From: DASQPR01 sp963836775
Lineage (GTDB): Bacteria; Actinomycetota; Actinomycetes; Mycobacteriales; Micromonosporaceae
DNA length: 64,000 nucleotides
Assembly (NCBI GenBank): GCA_963836775.1
Contig: CAWIKR010000002.1
Location: forward strand, 2,046,001-2,110,000
Direction of reading: 5' to 3'
The translations under genes were made by a program, and so were the position numbers. Under the pieces are notes generated by a model. The model was not told the DNA's origin. It did no database searches and saw only the letters and a program-made list of their open reading frames with translations. This document shows positions 41,131 through 49,572 of this stretch, piece after piece. Numbering within the stretch: the first letter of the stretch is position 1; each line of letters starts with the position of its first letter.

Positions 41131-43119
41131 ATGGGTACGACGTTCGCCGATAGTGATACGCCGACCGAGCCCATCGCGCGCACGGTCGACAGTCCCGCTC
41201 CATCTCAATCGGACTCCGACACCGAGCTGCTGGTCGCCATCGACGGCCAGGTTCAGGTCGTCGATGCCCGGGTCGTTACCGCGGGTGGCGACGATCGCGA
41301 GGGCAAACGAGCCCGGCGGTCGGCACGACTGCGCCGCCTCCGCACCGATCTTCTGGTGTACGCGGGCTACCTCGCCGTCGCGGTCTGGATCACCAGCCGG
41401 CTGTGGCCGGTCGGCGGTCATCACGTAAGCGCCGTTGACGCCAACGACCAGGCATTCTTCGAATGGATGCTGTCGCACGGCGCGCGCGTCGTCACGCATT
41501 TCGACTCGCCGCTGTTCACCGACCGGATCAATGTGCCGACCGGCGTCAATCTGATGGCGAACACGTCGATCCTGGCGCTGTCGGTCCCGTTGGCACCGAT
41601 CACCCTGTGGCTCGGGCCGGCCGTTTCGTTCGCCGTGCTGATCACTCTCGGCCTGGCCGGCACCGCCGGCGCCTGGTATTTCGTACTCTCTCGGCACCTG
41701 GTCTCGTCTCGCTCGGCAGCGATCGTCGGTGGCGCCATCGCGGGACTCGGCCCGGGCATCGTCGGCCACGCCAACGGGCATCCGAATTTAGTGGCCCAGT
41801 TCCTGGTGCCGTTCATCGCCTGGCGGGTGATCCGGCTGCGCGAGGCCGGGCGGTCGATCCGCAACGGGCTGGCGCTCGGCGCCCTGGTCACCGTCCAGGT
41901 CTTCATCAACGAGGAGATGCTGTTCATCGTCGCCCTGTCGATGAGCATCCTTCTGGGTTCGTACGCGTTGATGCGCCGCCGCGAGGTGCGCCCGTTCGTT
42001 AAGCCGTTCCTCACCGGGCTCGGTGTCGCGGCGGCGGTCGCCGGATTGCTGGTCGCCTACCCGCTGTGGCGGCAGTTCTTCGGCCCGGAGAGCTATCGCG
42101 GGCTGAGCCCGGGCCTGCAATCATTCGGCACCGACGTCGCGGCGATCCCGGCGCTGGCGACCCGGACCCTGGCCGGTGCCTTCGCCAACAACATCCACCT
42201 GGCCACCAGCCCGGCCGAGCAGAACACGTTCTTTGGTTGGCCGCTGGTGATCACGCTCGGCGCGGCGATCTTCTGGCTGCGCCGGAATGTATGGGCCCGC
42301 GCGCTCGGCATCACCGCCGCAATTCTCCTGGTGTTGTCGTTCGGCTCGGTGATCATCTTCAACGGTCACGAGTCGTCGATCCCGGGGCCGTGGGCGCTGG
42401 TCAAGAAGCTGCCGATCTTCGACTCGGTGGTGCCGACCCGCTTAGGCCTGTTCGTGCTGCCGATCCTGGCGGTCCTGGTCGCCATGGCACACGATCATGT
42501 GCTCGCCAGCACCCGCCGGGTCCAGGAGGTCAGCGGCCTGGACTCCAAGGTCGCCACCCGGTCCCGGCAGGCTCGACTGGCCTGGTGCTTCCTGATCGCG
42601 GTGTCGCTGCTGTCGGTGTTCCCGACGCCGATCCAGACCGTTCCGATGGCCTCCACGCCGGCCTTCTTCACCCAGGGCACCTGGCGCAATTACGTCGCTC
42701 CGGATCAGACCGTGGTGCCGGTCCCGCTGCCTGCGGCGGGTGCCGTGAACAGCATGTTCTGGGCCGCCGGCTCAGACCTCGCGGTGCAGTTGCCGCGCGG
42801 ATACTTCCTTGGCCCGGACCCGGCGCACGACGACATCGCCATCTTCGGTGCTCCCGAGCGGCACACCACCGAGCTGCTGGACAAGGTGATCGCCAAGAAC
42901 AAGCCGGTGGTGATCAAGAAGGCCGATCGCGCGGCCGCGATCACCGACCTGCAGTACTGGCACGCGGCCGTGGTGATCCAGTTGCCGGACAGTCCGGCCG
43001 AGCATGCGGTCCGGCAGACGATCACCGACCTCCTCGGCTTCAAGCCGAAATTCTCCGGCGGAGTCTGGGTCTGGGATGTCCGGCATTTGGTTGAGGAACA
43101 ACGAGCGGTTTCTGGGTAG
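41131..43119 (+). CDS. GT-C-like multi-helix membrane protein, copy 1
   Basis: This 662-residue protein has a polar N-terminus (1-68), about eleven membrane helices (70-520) and a C-terminal extracytoplasmic domain (about 525-662). The first outer loop carries 'DANDQAFFEWML' (about 102-113), where GT-C glycosyltransferases place catalytic acidic residues. 'NVPTGVNLMANTSILALSVP' follows in the same loop. The fold suggests transfer of a sugar from a polyprenyl-phosphate donor. Copy 2 follows after nine bases. The substrate is unknown, though the methyltransferase upstream is a likely partner. Confidence 0.7.
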   Translation: MGTTFADSDTPTEPIARTVDSPAPSQSDSDTELLVAIDGQVQVVDARVVTAGGDDREGKRARRSARLRRLRTDLLVYAGYLAVAVWITSRLWPVGGHHVSAVDANDQAFFEWMLSHGARVVTHFDSPLFTDRINVPTGVNLMANTSILALSVPLAPITLWLGPAVSFAVLITLGLAGTAGAWYFVLSRHLVSSRSAAIVGGAIAGLGPGIVGHANGHPNLVAQFLVPFIAWRVIRLREAGRSIRNGLALGALVTVQVFINEEMLFIVALSMSILLGSYALMRRREVRPFVKPFLTGLGVAAAVAGLLVAYPLWRQFFGPESYRGLSPGLQSFGTDVAAIPALATRTLAGAFANNIHLATSPAEQNTFFGWPLVITLGAAIFWLRRNVWARALGITAAILLVLSFGSVIIFNGHESSIPGPWALVKKLPIFDSVVPTRLGLFVLPILAVLVAMAHDHVLASTRRVQEVSGLDSKVATRSRQARLAWCFLIAVSLLSVFPTPIQTVPMASTPAFFTQGTWRNYVAPDQTVVPVPLPAAGAVNSMFWAAGSDLAVQLPRGYFLGPDPAHDDIAIFGAPERHTTELLDKVIAKNKPVVIKKADRAAAITDLQYWHAAVVIQLPDSPAEHAVRQTITDLLGFKPKFSGGVWVWDVRHLVEEQRAVSG

Positions 43120-43128
43120 CATCGCCGC

Positions 43129-45066
43129 ATGAACGCGCAGCCCACGCACACCTTGGACGATCCGGACGCTCGGACCGGCAAGGCGTTCGAGGCGAAGTCG
43201 CTGTCCCTGCGCGGACCGCGCGTCAACCCGCCGGAGACCGAAGCCGAGATCGATCACGGTGCTCCCGGCGATGAGCTGGCTCCGGTTCGACGGCCGAGGA
43301 TGCGGTGGAACTTCATCGATGCCGCGGCGATCACGTTCTTCATCGCGGTGGCCTACCGGGTCACCAGCCAGATGTGGAGCAGCCCGACCTCGCGGACGCC
43401 GTTTGCCAACTCGACGGATCAGACCTTCTTCGAGTTCATGCTGCTGCACGGAGTGCGGATCTTCAGCCATGGCGAAAATCCGTTCCTGGTGCCGCAGTTG
43501 AACGCACCGATCGGCGTCAACGTCATGGCCAACACCGGCCTGCTCGGCCTGAGCGTGCCGCTGGCCCCGCTGACCGCGTGGCTCGGCCCCGGCGCGGTGT
43601 ACGTGTTGATCATCATGCTGGGCCTGGCCGGCACCGCGACGGCCTGGTATTACGTGATCTCCCGGCACTTCGTCGGCAATCGTCTGGCGGGCCTGATCGG
43701 CGGCCTGATCTGCGGGTTCGGCCCGGGCATCATCACCCACGCCAACGGCCACCCGAACCTGTGCGCGCAATTCATGCTGCCGCTGATTCTCTGGCGCGCA
43801 CTTGCGCTCCGGCACTCGACGCGGTGGCTCCGGGACGGCCTCATCCTCGGCGCGATGATCTCGTACCAAGCGTTCTTGAATGAAGAACTGCTGTTCCTGA
43901 CCGCGCTGGCCGGCACTCTGTTCGTGATCTTCTACCTGCCGTTCCGGCCGTCCGAGGTGCGGGCCGCCGTGGTGCCGATGGCCAAGGGCCTCGCCGTTGC
44001 CGCCGGAGTCTCAGCCGCGGTCCTCGCCTATCCGGTGTGGTACCAGTTCCACGGCCCGGGCACCTTCACTGGCCTACCCGGGTGGATGCAGGACAGCTAT
44101 CGGCTGACCATGGCGAGCTTCGTGCACCTTCCGTCCCAGTCCTGGTTCGGATCGCACGACACGAACCAATGGCTGGCCACGCTCACCGAGGAGAACTCGT
44201 TCCTCGGCTGGTTCCTGCTGATCATGGCCGTGCTCGGCGTGGTGGTCAGTTCACTGGTGTCGTGGCGACGCTATCGGTGGGTGGTGCCGCTGGCGCTGGT
44301 CGGCCTGTTCTTCGCGTGGGCGTCGTGGGGCAACAAGGTGCTGGTGTCGACCGGCCCGAAGGGTCCTGGCAAGGAACTGCCGATCTCGCTCTGGACCCAC
44401 CTGAACAAGCTGCCGATCTTTGAAAGCGTGTTGCCGAGCCGCCTGGCGCTGGTGGTGCTGCCGGTCGTCGGCATTCTGGTCGCGATGCTGGTCAAGGTCG
44501 CCTCGGACACCATCGTCGCCGCTTTCCACGCCGAGCAGGTTCTACGCCTGCTCGCTGGTGTCGCAGTGATCGCCGCGGTCATCACGGCCGCCGTCACAGT
44601 CTTCCCGACCAGCACTCCGGCCGTTGCGAGAGGCGCCATCCCGCAGTTCTTCACCAGCGGCGACTATAAGAAATACGTCCGCCCGGGGAGCACGGTGCTG
44701 CCCGGCGATCCGTCCGACACCATCGGCTCGATGCGCTGGGCGGTCCGAAGCGACCTGGACTTCGGCGTGCCGGGCGGCTACTTCCTCGGCCCCGACAAGG
44801 ACGGGAAGGGGCAGTACGGCCCACAGTTCCGCCAGACCATGGTGGTGCTCTGGGATATCGCGGCCGGGACCTGGTCGCTGGATAACGACCTCCCGTACTG
44901 GCGCGATGTCGCGGCCACCGACCTGAACTATTGGGACACGTCGGCGATCGTGCTGCCGGTCAGCAGTCCTTCGTTCCCGAAGCTTCAGAAGGCCATCACC
45001 GACCTGACCGGCTCAGCCGGCCACCAAGTCGACGACATCTGGCTTTGGCAAATTCCCAAGTCGTAG
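43129..45066 (+). CDS. GT-C-like multi-helix membrane protein, copy 2
   Basis: This 645-residue protein is collinear with copy 1. The loop reads 'ANSTDQTFFEFMLLHG' (about 90-105), keeping the Asp-Gln but losing the first acidic residue of copy 1, and 'NAPIGVNVMANTGLLGLSVP' after it. Eleven or so helices and a C-terminal outer domain with 'GGYFLGPDKDGKGQYGPQF' match copy 1's 'RGYFLGPDPAHDD'. The two arose by tandem duplication and may work as a pair or on different acceptors. It is the last gene of the three-gene operon. Confidence 0.7.
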   Translation: MNAQPTHTLDDPDARTGKAFEAKSLSLRGPRVNPPETEAEIDHGAPGDELAPVRRPRMRWNFIDAAAITFFIAVAYRVTSQMWSSPTSRTPFANSTDQTFFEFMLLHGVRIFSHGENPFLVPQLNAPIGVNVMANTGLLGLSVPLAPLTAWLGPGAVYVLIIMLGLAGTATAWYYVISRHFVGNRLAGLIGGLICGFGPGIITHANGHPNLCAQFMLPLILWRALALRHSTRWLRDGLILGAMISYQAFLNEELLFLTALAGTLFVIFYLPFRPSEVRAAVVPMAKGLAVAAGVSAAVLAYPVWYQFHGPGTFTGLPGWMQDSYRLTMASFVHLPSQSWFGSHDTNQWLATLTEENSFLGWFLLIMAVLGVVVSSLVSWRRYRWVVPLALVGLFFAWASWGNKVLVSTGPKGPGKELPISLWTHLNKLPIFESVLPSRLALVVLPVVGILVAMLVKVASDTIVAAFHAEQVLRLLAGVAVIAAVITAAVTVFPTSTPAVARGAIPQFFTSGDYKKYVRPGSTVLPGDPSDTIGSMRWAVRSDLDFGVPGGYFLGPDKDGKGQYGPQFRQTMVVLWDIAAGTWSLDNDLPYWRDVAATDLNYWDTSAIVLPVSSPSFPKLQKAITDLTGSAGHQVDDIWLWQIPKS

Positions 45067-45236
45067 CGGACGTTTGGAATCGTCTGCTGGCACGCTGGCG
45101 GCGTTGCGGACAGTCTTGAGTGCATTCGCACACGGCGACTACCCGCGCCTTGCCAGCCCACCAGCATCCAGTCCCAAACTGGCGCCGTCGTGGTGCCCTC
45201 AGGGCTGAGAAGGGTGGGCTCACAGTCGGCACGCGG

Positions 45237-45992
45237 CTATCTCGGCAACACACACCCGGAGCAGATCTTGGGGGTCGGCAGCGCGAAGGCCAGGCAACAG
45301 GTGTGCCGTTGGACCTGCAGCTCGCCGGTCTCGTCCCGACCGAAATCCACCAGGTCGGCGACGCCGAGAGCGTCCAGGATGTGGTGCGCGTCGCTGACCG
45401 CTCGAGGCGGCAGCGCCTCGCCACCGCGGATAACCGCGTAGCAGACCGCGGATGCGATCGAGCCGAGCAGGGTCCGGCGACCGAGGTGGACTCGCTTGCG
45501 GATCTGCTCCAGCATCGGGTCGAGGTGCTCGTCCAGCAGGCCCTTGCGCAGCTCCGCCAGCAATGCAGCGTCGCCGACCAGGGTGGTGGCCTCGGGCCGG
45601 ATCAGCCGGATCGCCACGAACGGCGGCACTCCGTGGATCTGAAACTCGACGTTGTCCGGGCGCACGTCCGGGACGACCCGCTGGGAGACATAGCCGATGA
45701 CGACCGGCAACGTCACCCAATAGGTATAGGACTTCCAGGCGAGCGCGGCCGCGACGTGCTGGTCTGCGGGCCACCGGGTGCCGGCCGCGGCCAGCAGATC
45801 ATCGATTGCAGAGCCGTCGACGAGCTCGGTTGCCGGACGCCATGGGAACGCCGATGGCGGTTCCGGCCACTCCGGCCGCACCAGCGGCCGGGCCACGCCA
45901 TGCACGGGTGCCTCACCAAGGCGCGCTTCAACGCGATCGAGGACGTCCTCGATCGGCCGAAGTGCGCCTCTCGCCGCACGTAAAGCGTGCAT
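45237..45992 (-). CDS. FhuF-like [2Fe-2S] ferric-siderophore reductase
   Basis: The protein has 251 residues. Its end, 'HTCCLAFALPTPKICSGC', contains the C-C-x10-C-x2-C cluster motif found only in FhuF-type reductases, which release iron from siderophores by reduction. The rest is the helical FhuF/IucA-like domain ('AALAWKSYTYWVTLPVVIGY'). An IdeR/DtxR-like iron box overlaps the start codon at 45992, so transcription should be turned off by iron. If the box is at -10/+1 the mRNA may be leaderless. No siderophore synthesis genes are in the window. Confidence 0.88.
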   Translation of the reverse strand: MHALRAARGALRPIEDVLDRVEARLGEAPVHGVARPLVRPEWPEPPSAFPWRPATELVDGSAIDDLLAAAGTRWPADQHVAAALAWKSYTYWVTLPVVIGYVSQRVVPDVRPDNVEFQIHGVPPFVAIRLIRPEATTLVGDAALLAELRKGLLDEHLDPMLEQIRKRVHLGRRTLLGSIASAVCYAVIRGGEALPPRAVSDAHHILDALGVADLVDFGRDETGELQVQRHTCCLAFALPTPKICSGCVLPR

Positions 45993-46010
45993 TAGGCAAG
46001 CCTAACCCGC
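45992..46010 (-). promoter_or_regulatory. IdeR/DtxR-type iron box
   Basis: TTAGGCAAGCCTAACCCGC matches the consensus TTAGGTTAGSCTAACCTAA at 14 of 19 positions, including the TTAGG and CTAACC cores. It covers the start codon region of the FhuF-like gene. Confidence 0.75.
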
Positions 46011-46095
46011 CGATGCTCCGCGGCTCTCGGCAGTCGGCGATTTGAATGAGACAATGTAGTCAAAGACGGTAGTTCCCCCAGCGTGAGGGCTACAC

Positions 46096-46986
46096 ATGAC
46101 GGTGTCATCGTTAGAGCGCGCGGCCGATGACTTCGCCGCGCAGTTGGCGTCCTGGCGTGCACATCGCGGCCTATCCAAACGGGCGCTCGCCTCGGAAATG
46201 GGCTTCGATCCGTCCTACGTGAGCCACGTCGAGGGCCGTCGGCACCGACCGACCGAAGACTTCGCCCGCCGTGCCGAGGTGGTGCTGCGCTCCGGCGGGG
46301 TGATTTGGAAGAGCTACGAAACCTACGACTCGATTCGCCAGCAGCCGACCTTCGCCAGCCGGACCGATCCGCCTGGCGCCGAGATCTGGCTGCCGCCGGG
46401 GACCGGTCTGGTGGTGGAGCGGGAGCGGGCCGCGCTGGGGCTGTCCGACGGCCGCTTTCACGTCCGGGTGCACCGGGATCTGTATAACGCCGGGTCAGAG
46501 GCGGTGGTTCGTTTCCCGGTCTACGTCGGCGCCGGCGATTGGTGCGAAATCGGGTTCTTCGGCAACGTGTTGGCCAGCGATGGCCGAGTCGAGCCGATGA
46601 CATGGCGTGCCAGTCACGACTGGAACGCCGCCAACGAGTTGTGGCTGAACTTCGAGAATGCCGACGGCCGGTTCCCGCTCTACCCCAGCGAACGCGTCAC
46701 GATCGAATATGGCTTCAGCGTCCCGGCCGCGATGTGGGGCAGTTCGTTCCAGCGTGCCGTACGCCTGCCGAGCCGGGACCTGTCCGTGACGCTGGACTTC
46801 CCGGCCGCGATGGGACCGGTGGTCTGGGGGACGATCAGCTCGCTCTCGGCCGAGGCGGCCCCGCTGGGCACCCCGATCCGGTCCGCGCCGGACGGCAATC
46901 GGAGCCGGTTCATCTGGTCCATCGCGACGCCGGTGCTGCAGGCGCGATACCGGTTCGAGTGGCGATTCCGCGCCAGCGAAAACTAG
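46096..46986 (+). CDS. XRE-family HTH protein with large C-terminal domain
   Basis: The protein has 296 residues with an N-terminal XRE helix-turn-helix (about 12-68: 'HRGLSKRALASEMGFDPSYV'). The remaining 220 residues are beta-rich ('VRVHRDLYNAGSEAVVRFPV', 'WCEIGFFGN', 'VTIEYGFSVPAAMWGSSFQR') and resemble C-terminal ligand domains seen in actinomycete XRE regulators. Translation starts at ATG 46096. It is divergent from the FhuF-like gene and overlaps the convergent flavohaemoglobin gene by four bases. Effector unknown. Confidence 0.75.
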   Translation: MTVSSLERAADDFAAQLASWRAHRGLSKRALASEMGFDPSYVSHVEGRRHRPTEDFARRAEVVLRSGGVIWKSYETYDSIRQQPTFASRTDPPGAEIWLPPGTGLVVERERAALGLSDGRFHVRVHRDLYNAGSEAVVRFPVYVGAGDWCEIGFFGNVLASDGRVEPMTWRASHDWNAANELWLNFENADGRFPLYPSERVTIEYGFSVPAAMWGSSFQRAVRLPSRDLSVTLDFPAAMGPVVWGTISSLSAEAAPLGTPIRSAPDGNRSRFIWSIATPVLQARYRFEWRFRASEN

Positions 46987-48098
46987 ATCCCTTCGCCGAA
47001 CGCGTCGTATTTGACGCGTGCCGGTGGCACCTCCATCTCGGCCAGCTTGCGCAGCGTCGCCTTCACCATCGGCGCCGAACCGGACACGAAGAAGTCGTGC
47101 TGCTCCCAGGGTCCGTAGCGAGCCACCACCTCGGCGATGGTGCCGGTCTCGCCGGCGAAGGTGACGTCGTCGGTGACCGCCGGGACCACCGACAGCCACG
47201 GATAGCGCGCCGCGAGCTTGTTGAGCTCAGCCAGGTCGTAGAGGTCCTCGCGACTCCGCGCGCCGAAGAAGAGATGCACCCAGCGGGTCCGGTTGAACCG
47301 GGTCATCTCCTCGACCAGCGCCTTGATGGGTGCCAGGCCCGTGCCGCCGGCGATGCACACGGCGTCTCGGGTGGATTTGCGGTCCAGCGTCATCGATCCC
47401 ATCGGCGCCGCCAGCCGGATCACGTTGCCGACCTGCAGCCGCCGGACCAGGGCGCTGGAGACCCATCCGGACCGGAGCGCGCGCACGTGGAAGTCGATGG
47501 TCCCGTCCTTACGCGGTGCGTTGGCCGGCGAGTAGACCCGCCACAGCCGTGGCTGGTAGGCGGTCTCCACGCTCAGGTATTGACCGGCCCGGTAATCCAA
47601 CGGCTGGAACGGGCGCACGGTGAAGACCGCGATGTCGGGTCCGCGCCGTTCGTGCGCGATCACTTCGGCGTGCCAGAACGGTGGATTGGAATCGTCGGCC
47701 GCGGCGCCGGACATCATCCGCGCAGCGATCACCTGGTAGGCATCGCGCCAGGCTTGGTCGTACTCGGCCGACCAGTGCTCGCCCGCGAACGTCCGCAGTG
47801 CTTCCAGCAGCGCCGCGCCGACCACGTCGTAGTGCTCCGGCAGCACGTGGAACTTACGGTGGTCGCGGCCGAGTGACAGCAGATATTCGTCGAGCCTCTC
47901 CGGATCGTCGACGGTCTGGACGGCGGTGACAATCGCGCCCAGCAACCTGGCCCGCTGCACCTCCATGGCGACCGGGAACAGGTCGCGCAACGCTGGATTG
48001 GACAGGAACATGCGAGCGTAGAAATATCCGGCGAGCTTGTCCTGATCCTCCTCAACGAGGGTCCAGCTCTCCTTCAACAACCGGTTGAGGTTGTTCAT
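46983..48098 (-). CDS. Flavohaemoglobin-type protein (globin plus FAD/NAD reductase)
   Basis: A 371-residue fusion: globin domain (about 1-135) with the proximal His in 'DHRKFHVLPEHY', FAD domain (about 145-245) with 'WRVYSPANAP' (R-x-Y-S), and NAD domain (about 250-371) with 'CIAGGTGLAPIKAL' and the C-terminal 'YDAFGEG'. Flavohaemoglobins convert nitric oxide to nitrate. The linker region and reductase differ from classic Hmp, so it may be the actinobacterial variant with altered activity. ATG 48098. Its 3' end overlaps the XRE gene by four bases. No NsrR-type site was identified upstream. Confidence 0.88.
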   Translation of the reverse strand: MNNLNRLLKESWTLVEEDQDKLAGYFYARMFLSNPALRDLFPVAMEVQRARLLGAIVTAVQTVDDPERLDEYLLSLGRDHRKFHVLPEHYDVVGAALLEALRTFAGEHWSAEYDQAWRDAYQVIAARMMSGAAADDSNPPFWHAEVIAHERRGPDIAVFTVRPFQPLDYRAGQYLSVETAYQPRLWRVYSPANAPRKDGTIDFHVRALRSGWVSSALVRRLQVGNVIRLAAPMGSMTLDRKSTRDAVCIAGGTGLAPIKALVEEMTRFNRTRWVHLFFGARSREDLYDLAELNKLAARYPWLSVVPAVTDDVTFAGETGTIAEVVARYGPWEQHDFFVSGSAPMVKATLRKLAEMEVPPARVKYDAFGEGI

Positions 48099-48346
48099 TA
48101 CCGCCCCGATCTTCGTTCATATCGGCCGCCAACCCGATTGAGTTCCCGCACCGATCAGCGCGCACGTAAACGCGCCGTTGCCGATCGATCGACACAGATC
48201 ATCGGAACGTGAACTCATAGTCAAGAGTGTCGAAGTAACTGTTGGCTACGTCGCACACACAGTGCGTTGACATGCGCTCATGTCTGAGATGTCGGCAAGA
48301 CATATGTAACCGTGGATATGTCGACGCGCACCGGGCGGCCGCCGCG

Positions 48347-48711
48347 ATGGATGTCCTGGCTGATCAGATGCCATTTACGGCGCCGGAGAAGGTGTTCGAG
48401 GAACTCCCGCCACCGGTCTGTCCAGACACCGTCGGGTCGCCGGCCGAGCGTGTGCTGCAAGAAAAATATGGCACAGTGTTGCGCGCCGAGCGCTTCAAAC
48501 GGGACCAGCGATTGAACCGTCTCAGCGATCGGATGGCGGCGGCCTACGTGCACTGCTCGAAGCACATCCCGCGACTGATGAAGATCCCCCGGGCCAGGCC
48601 TGGGGCACCGACGACCTGCGCCGCAAGGGCGGCGACTTCTTCGGAGTCGCGGCCGATCAGCGCACGGTGGCCGAACGTCGGGCTGCCATTGAGGTCCTGC
48701 ATCAGAAATAG
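48347..48711 (+). pseudogene. Broken PPOX-family (pyridoxamine-phosphate-oxidase-like) gene
   Basis: The N-terminal part 'GSPAERVLQEKYGTVLRAER' is typical of a large actinobacterial FMN-binding family. It jumps directly to the family's C-terminal 'AYVHCSKHIPRLMKIP', so the central FMN-binding barrel (roughly 100 residues) has been deleted. After 'KIPR' the frame is also shifted: the next frame gives 'WGTDDLRRKGGDFFGVAADQ' and a proper stop at 48709-48711. Both a deletion and a frameshift are therefore present. Confidence 0.7.
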
Positions 48712-48728
48712 CCGCTACATTCGGACGC

Positions 48729-49484
48729 GTGCTGGCCGAGCGAACGAAGATCAAGCAAGAGATCTGGCTGGTCATCGGCCTGTCCTACTTCACTCTGGGC
48801 GTCGGCGCGCTGATTGACCTGCTCTACGATCTGACCCTGCCGGGGAAGCTGTCGCAGCAGACGGCCGCGCTCAACCCATCGCTGGCGCCCGGACGACCCT
48901 GGTTCGACCTGATCTACAACCTCTACGACATCGCCAGGCCGCTGATCCCGGTGCTGCTGGTGCTGCATCTGCTGCAGCGTGACTACCCCAACGCGTTCGA
49001 CCGGATCGGCTTCAACTTCAAACGGCCCGGCTTCGATGTCTCCTGGGGCCTCGGCCTGGCGGCCGTGATCGGGATTCCCGGCCTCGGTCTCTACGCCCTC
49101 GGGCGCGCTATTGGTGTCACCCTGCACCTCGTGCCGGCGTCGCTGCCGCACATCTGGTGGGGCGTGCCGGTGCTGATCCTGTCCGCGATCCAGAACGCGA
49201 TCGGCGAGGAGACCATCGTCGTCGGCTACCTGCTGACCCGGCTCGACCAGTTGGGCTGGCAGACCTGGCCGGCGATCGCCGCCAGCGCTGTTCTGCGCGG
49301 CTCGTACCACCTCTATCAGGGCATCGGCGGGTTCTTCGGCAATGCCGTCATGGGCGTGGTCTTCGGCTATTTCTACAAGCGGTACGGCCGGGTGATGCCG
49401 CTGGTGATCGCTCACTCGATCTTGGACATCGTGTCGTTTGTCGGCTATGCGCTCGTCGGAAAGCATTTGAAGTTCTTGCAGTAA
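48729..49484 (+). CDS. CPBP-family intramembrane metalloprotease
   Basis: This 251-residue protein has seven or eight membrane helices. The CPBP motifs are: 'AIGEETIVVGYLLTRL' (Glu-Glu, about 157-172; the usual EExxxR has Gly-Tyr instead of Arg), 'RGSYHLYQGIGGFFGNAVMG' (His, about 193-212) and 'VIAHSILD' (His, about 230-237). The family includes Rce1-like proteases and bacteriocin-immunity proteins. Translation begins at a GTG (48729), 17 bases after the broken PPOX gene. Substrate is unknown. Confidence 0.85.
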   Translation: MLAERTKIKQEIWLVIGLSYFTLGVGALIDLLYDLTLPGKLSQQTAALNPSLAPGRPWFDLIYNLYDIARPLIPVLLVLHLLQRDYPNAFDRIGFNFKRPGFDVSWGLGLAAVIGIPGLGLYALGRAIGVTLHLVPASLPHIWWGVPVLILSAIQNAIGEETIVVGYLLTRLDQLGWQTWPAIAASAVLRGSYHLYQGIGGFFGNAVMGVVFGYFYKRYGRVMPLVIAHSILDIVSFVGYALVGKHLKFLQ

Positions 49485-49572
49485 CACTGTCTCGCGACTC
49501 AACTCGCGATGATCCAAAACCGATGCCCAGCAGGGTCTTTTCACTGAGCGGATCATCAGGAATGCTGACCTG

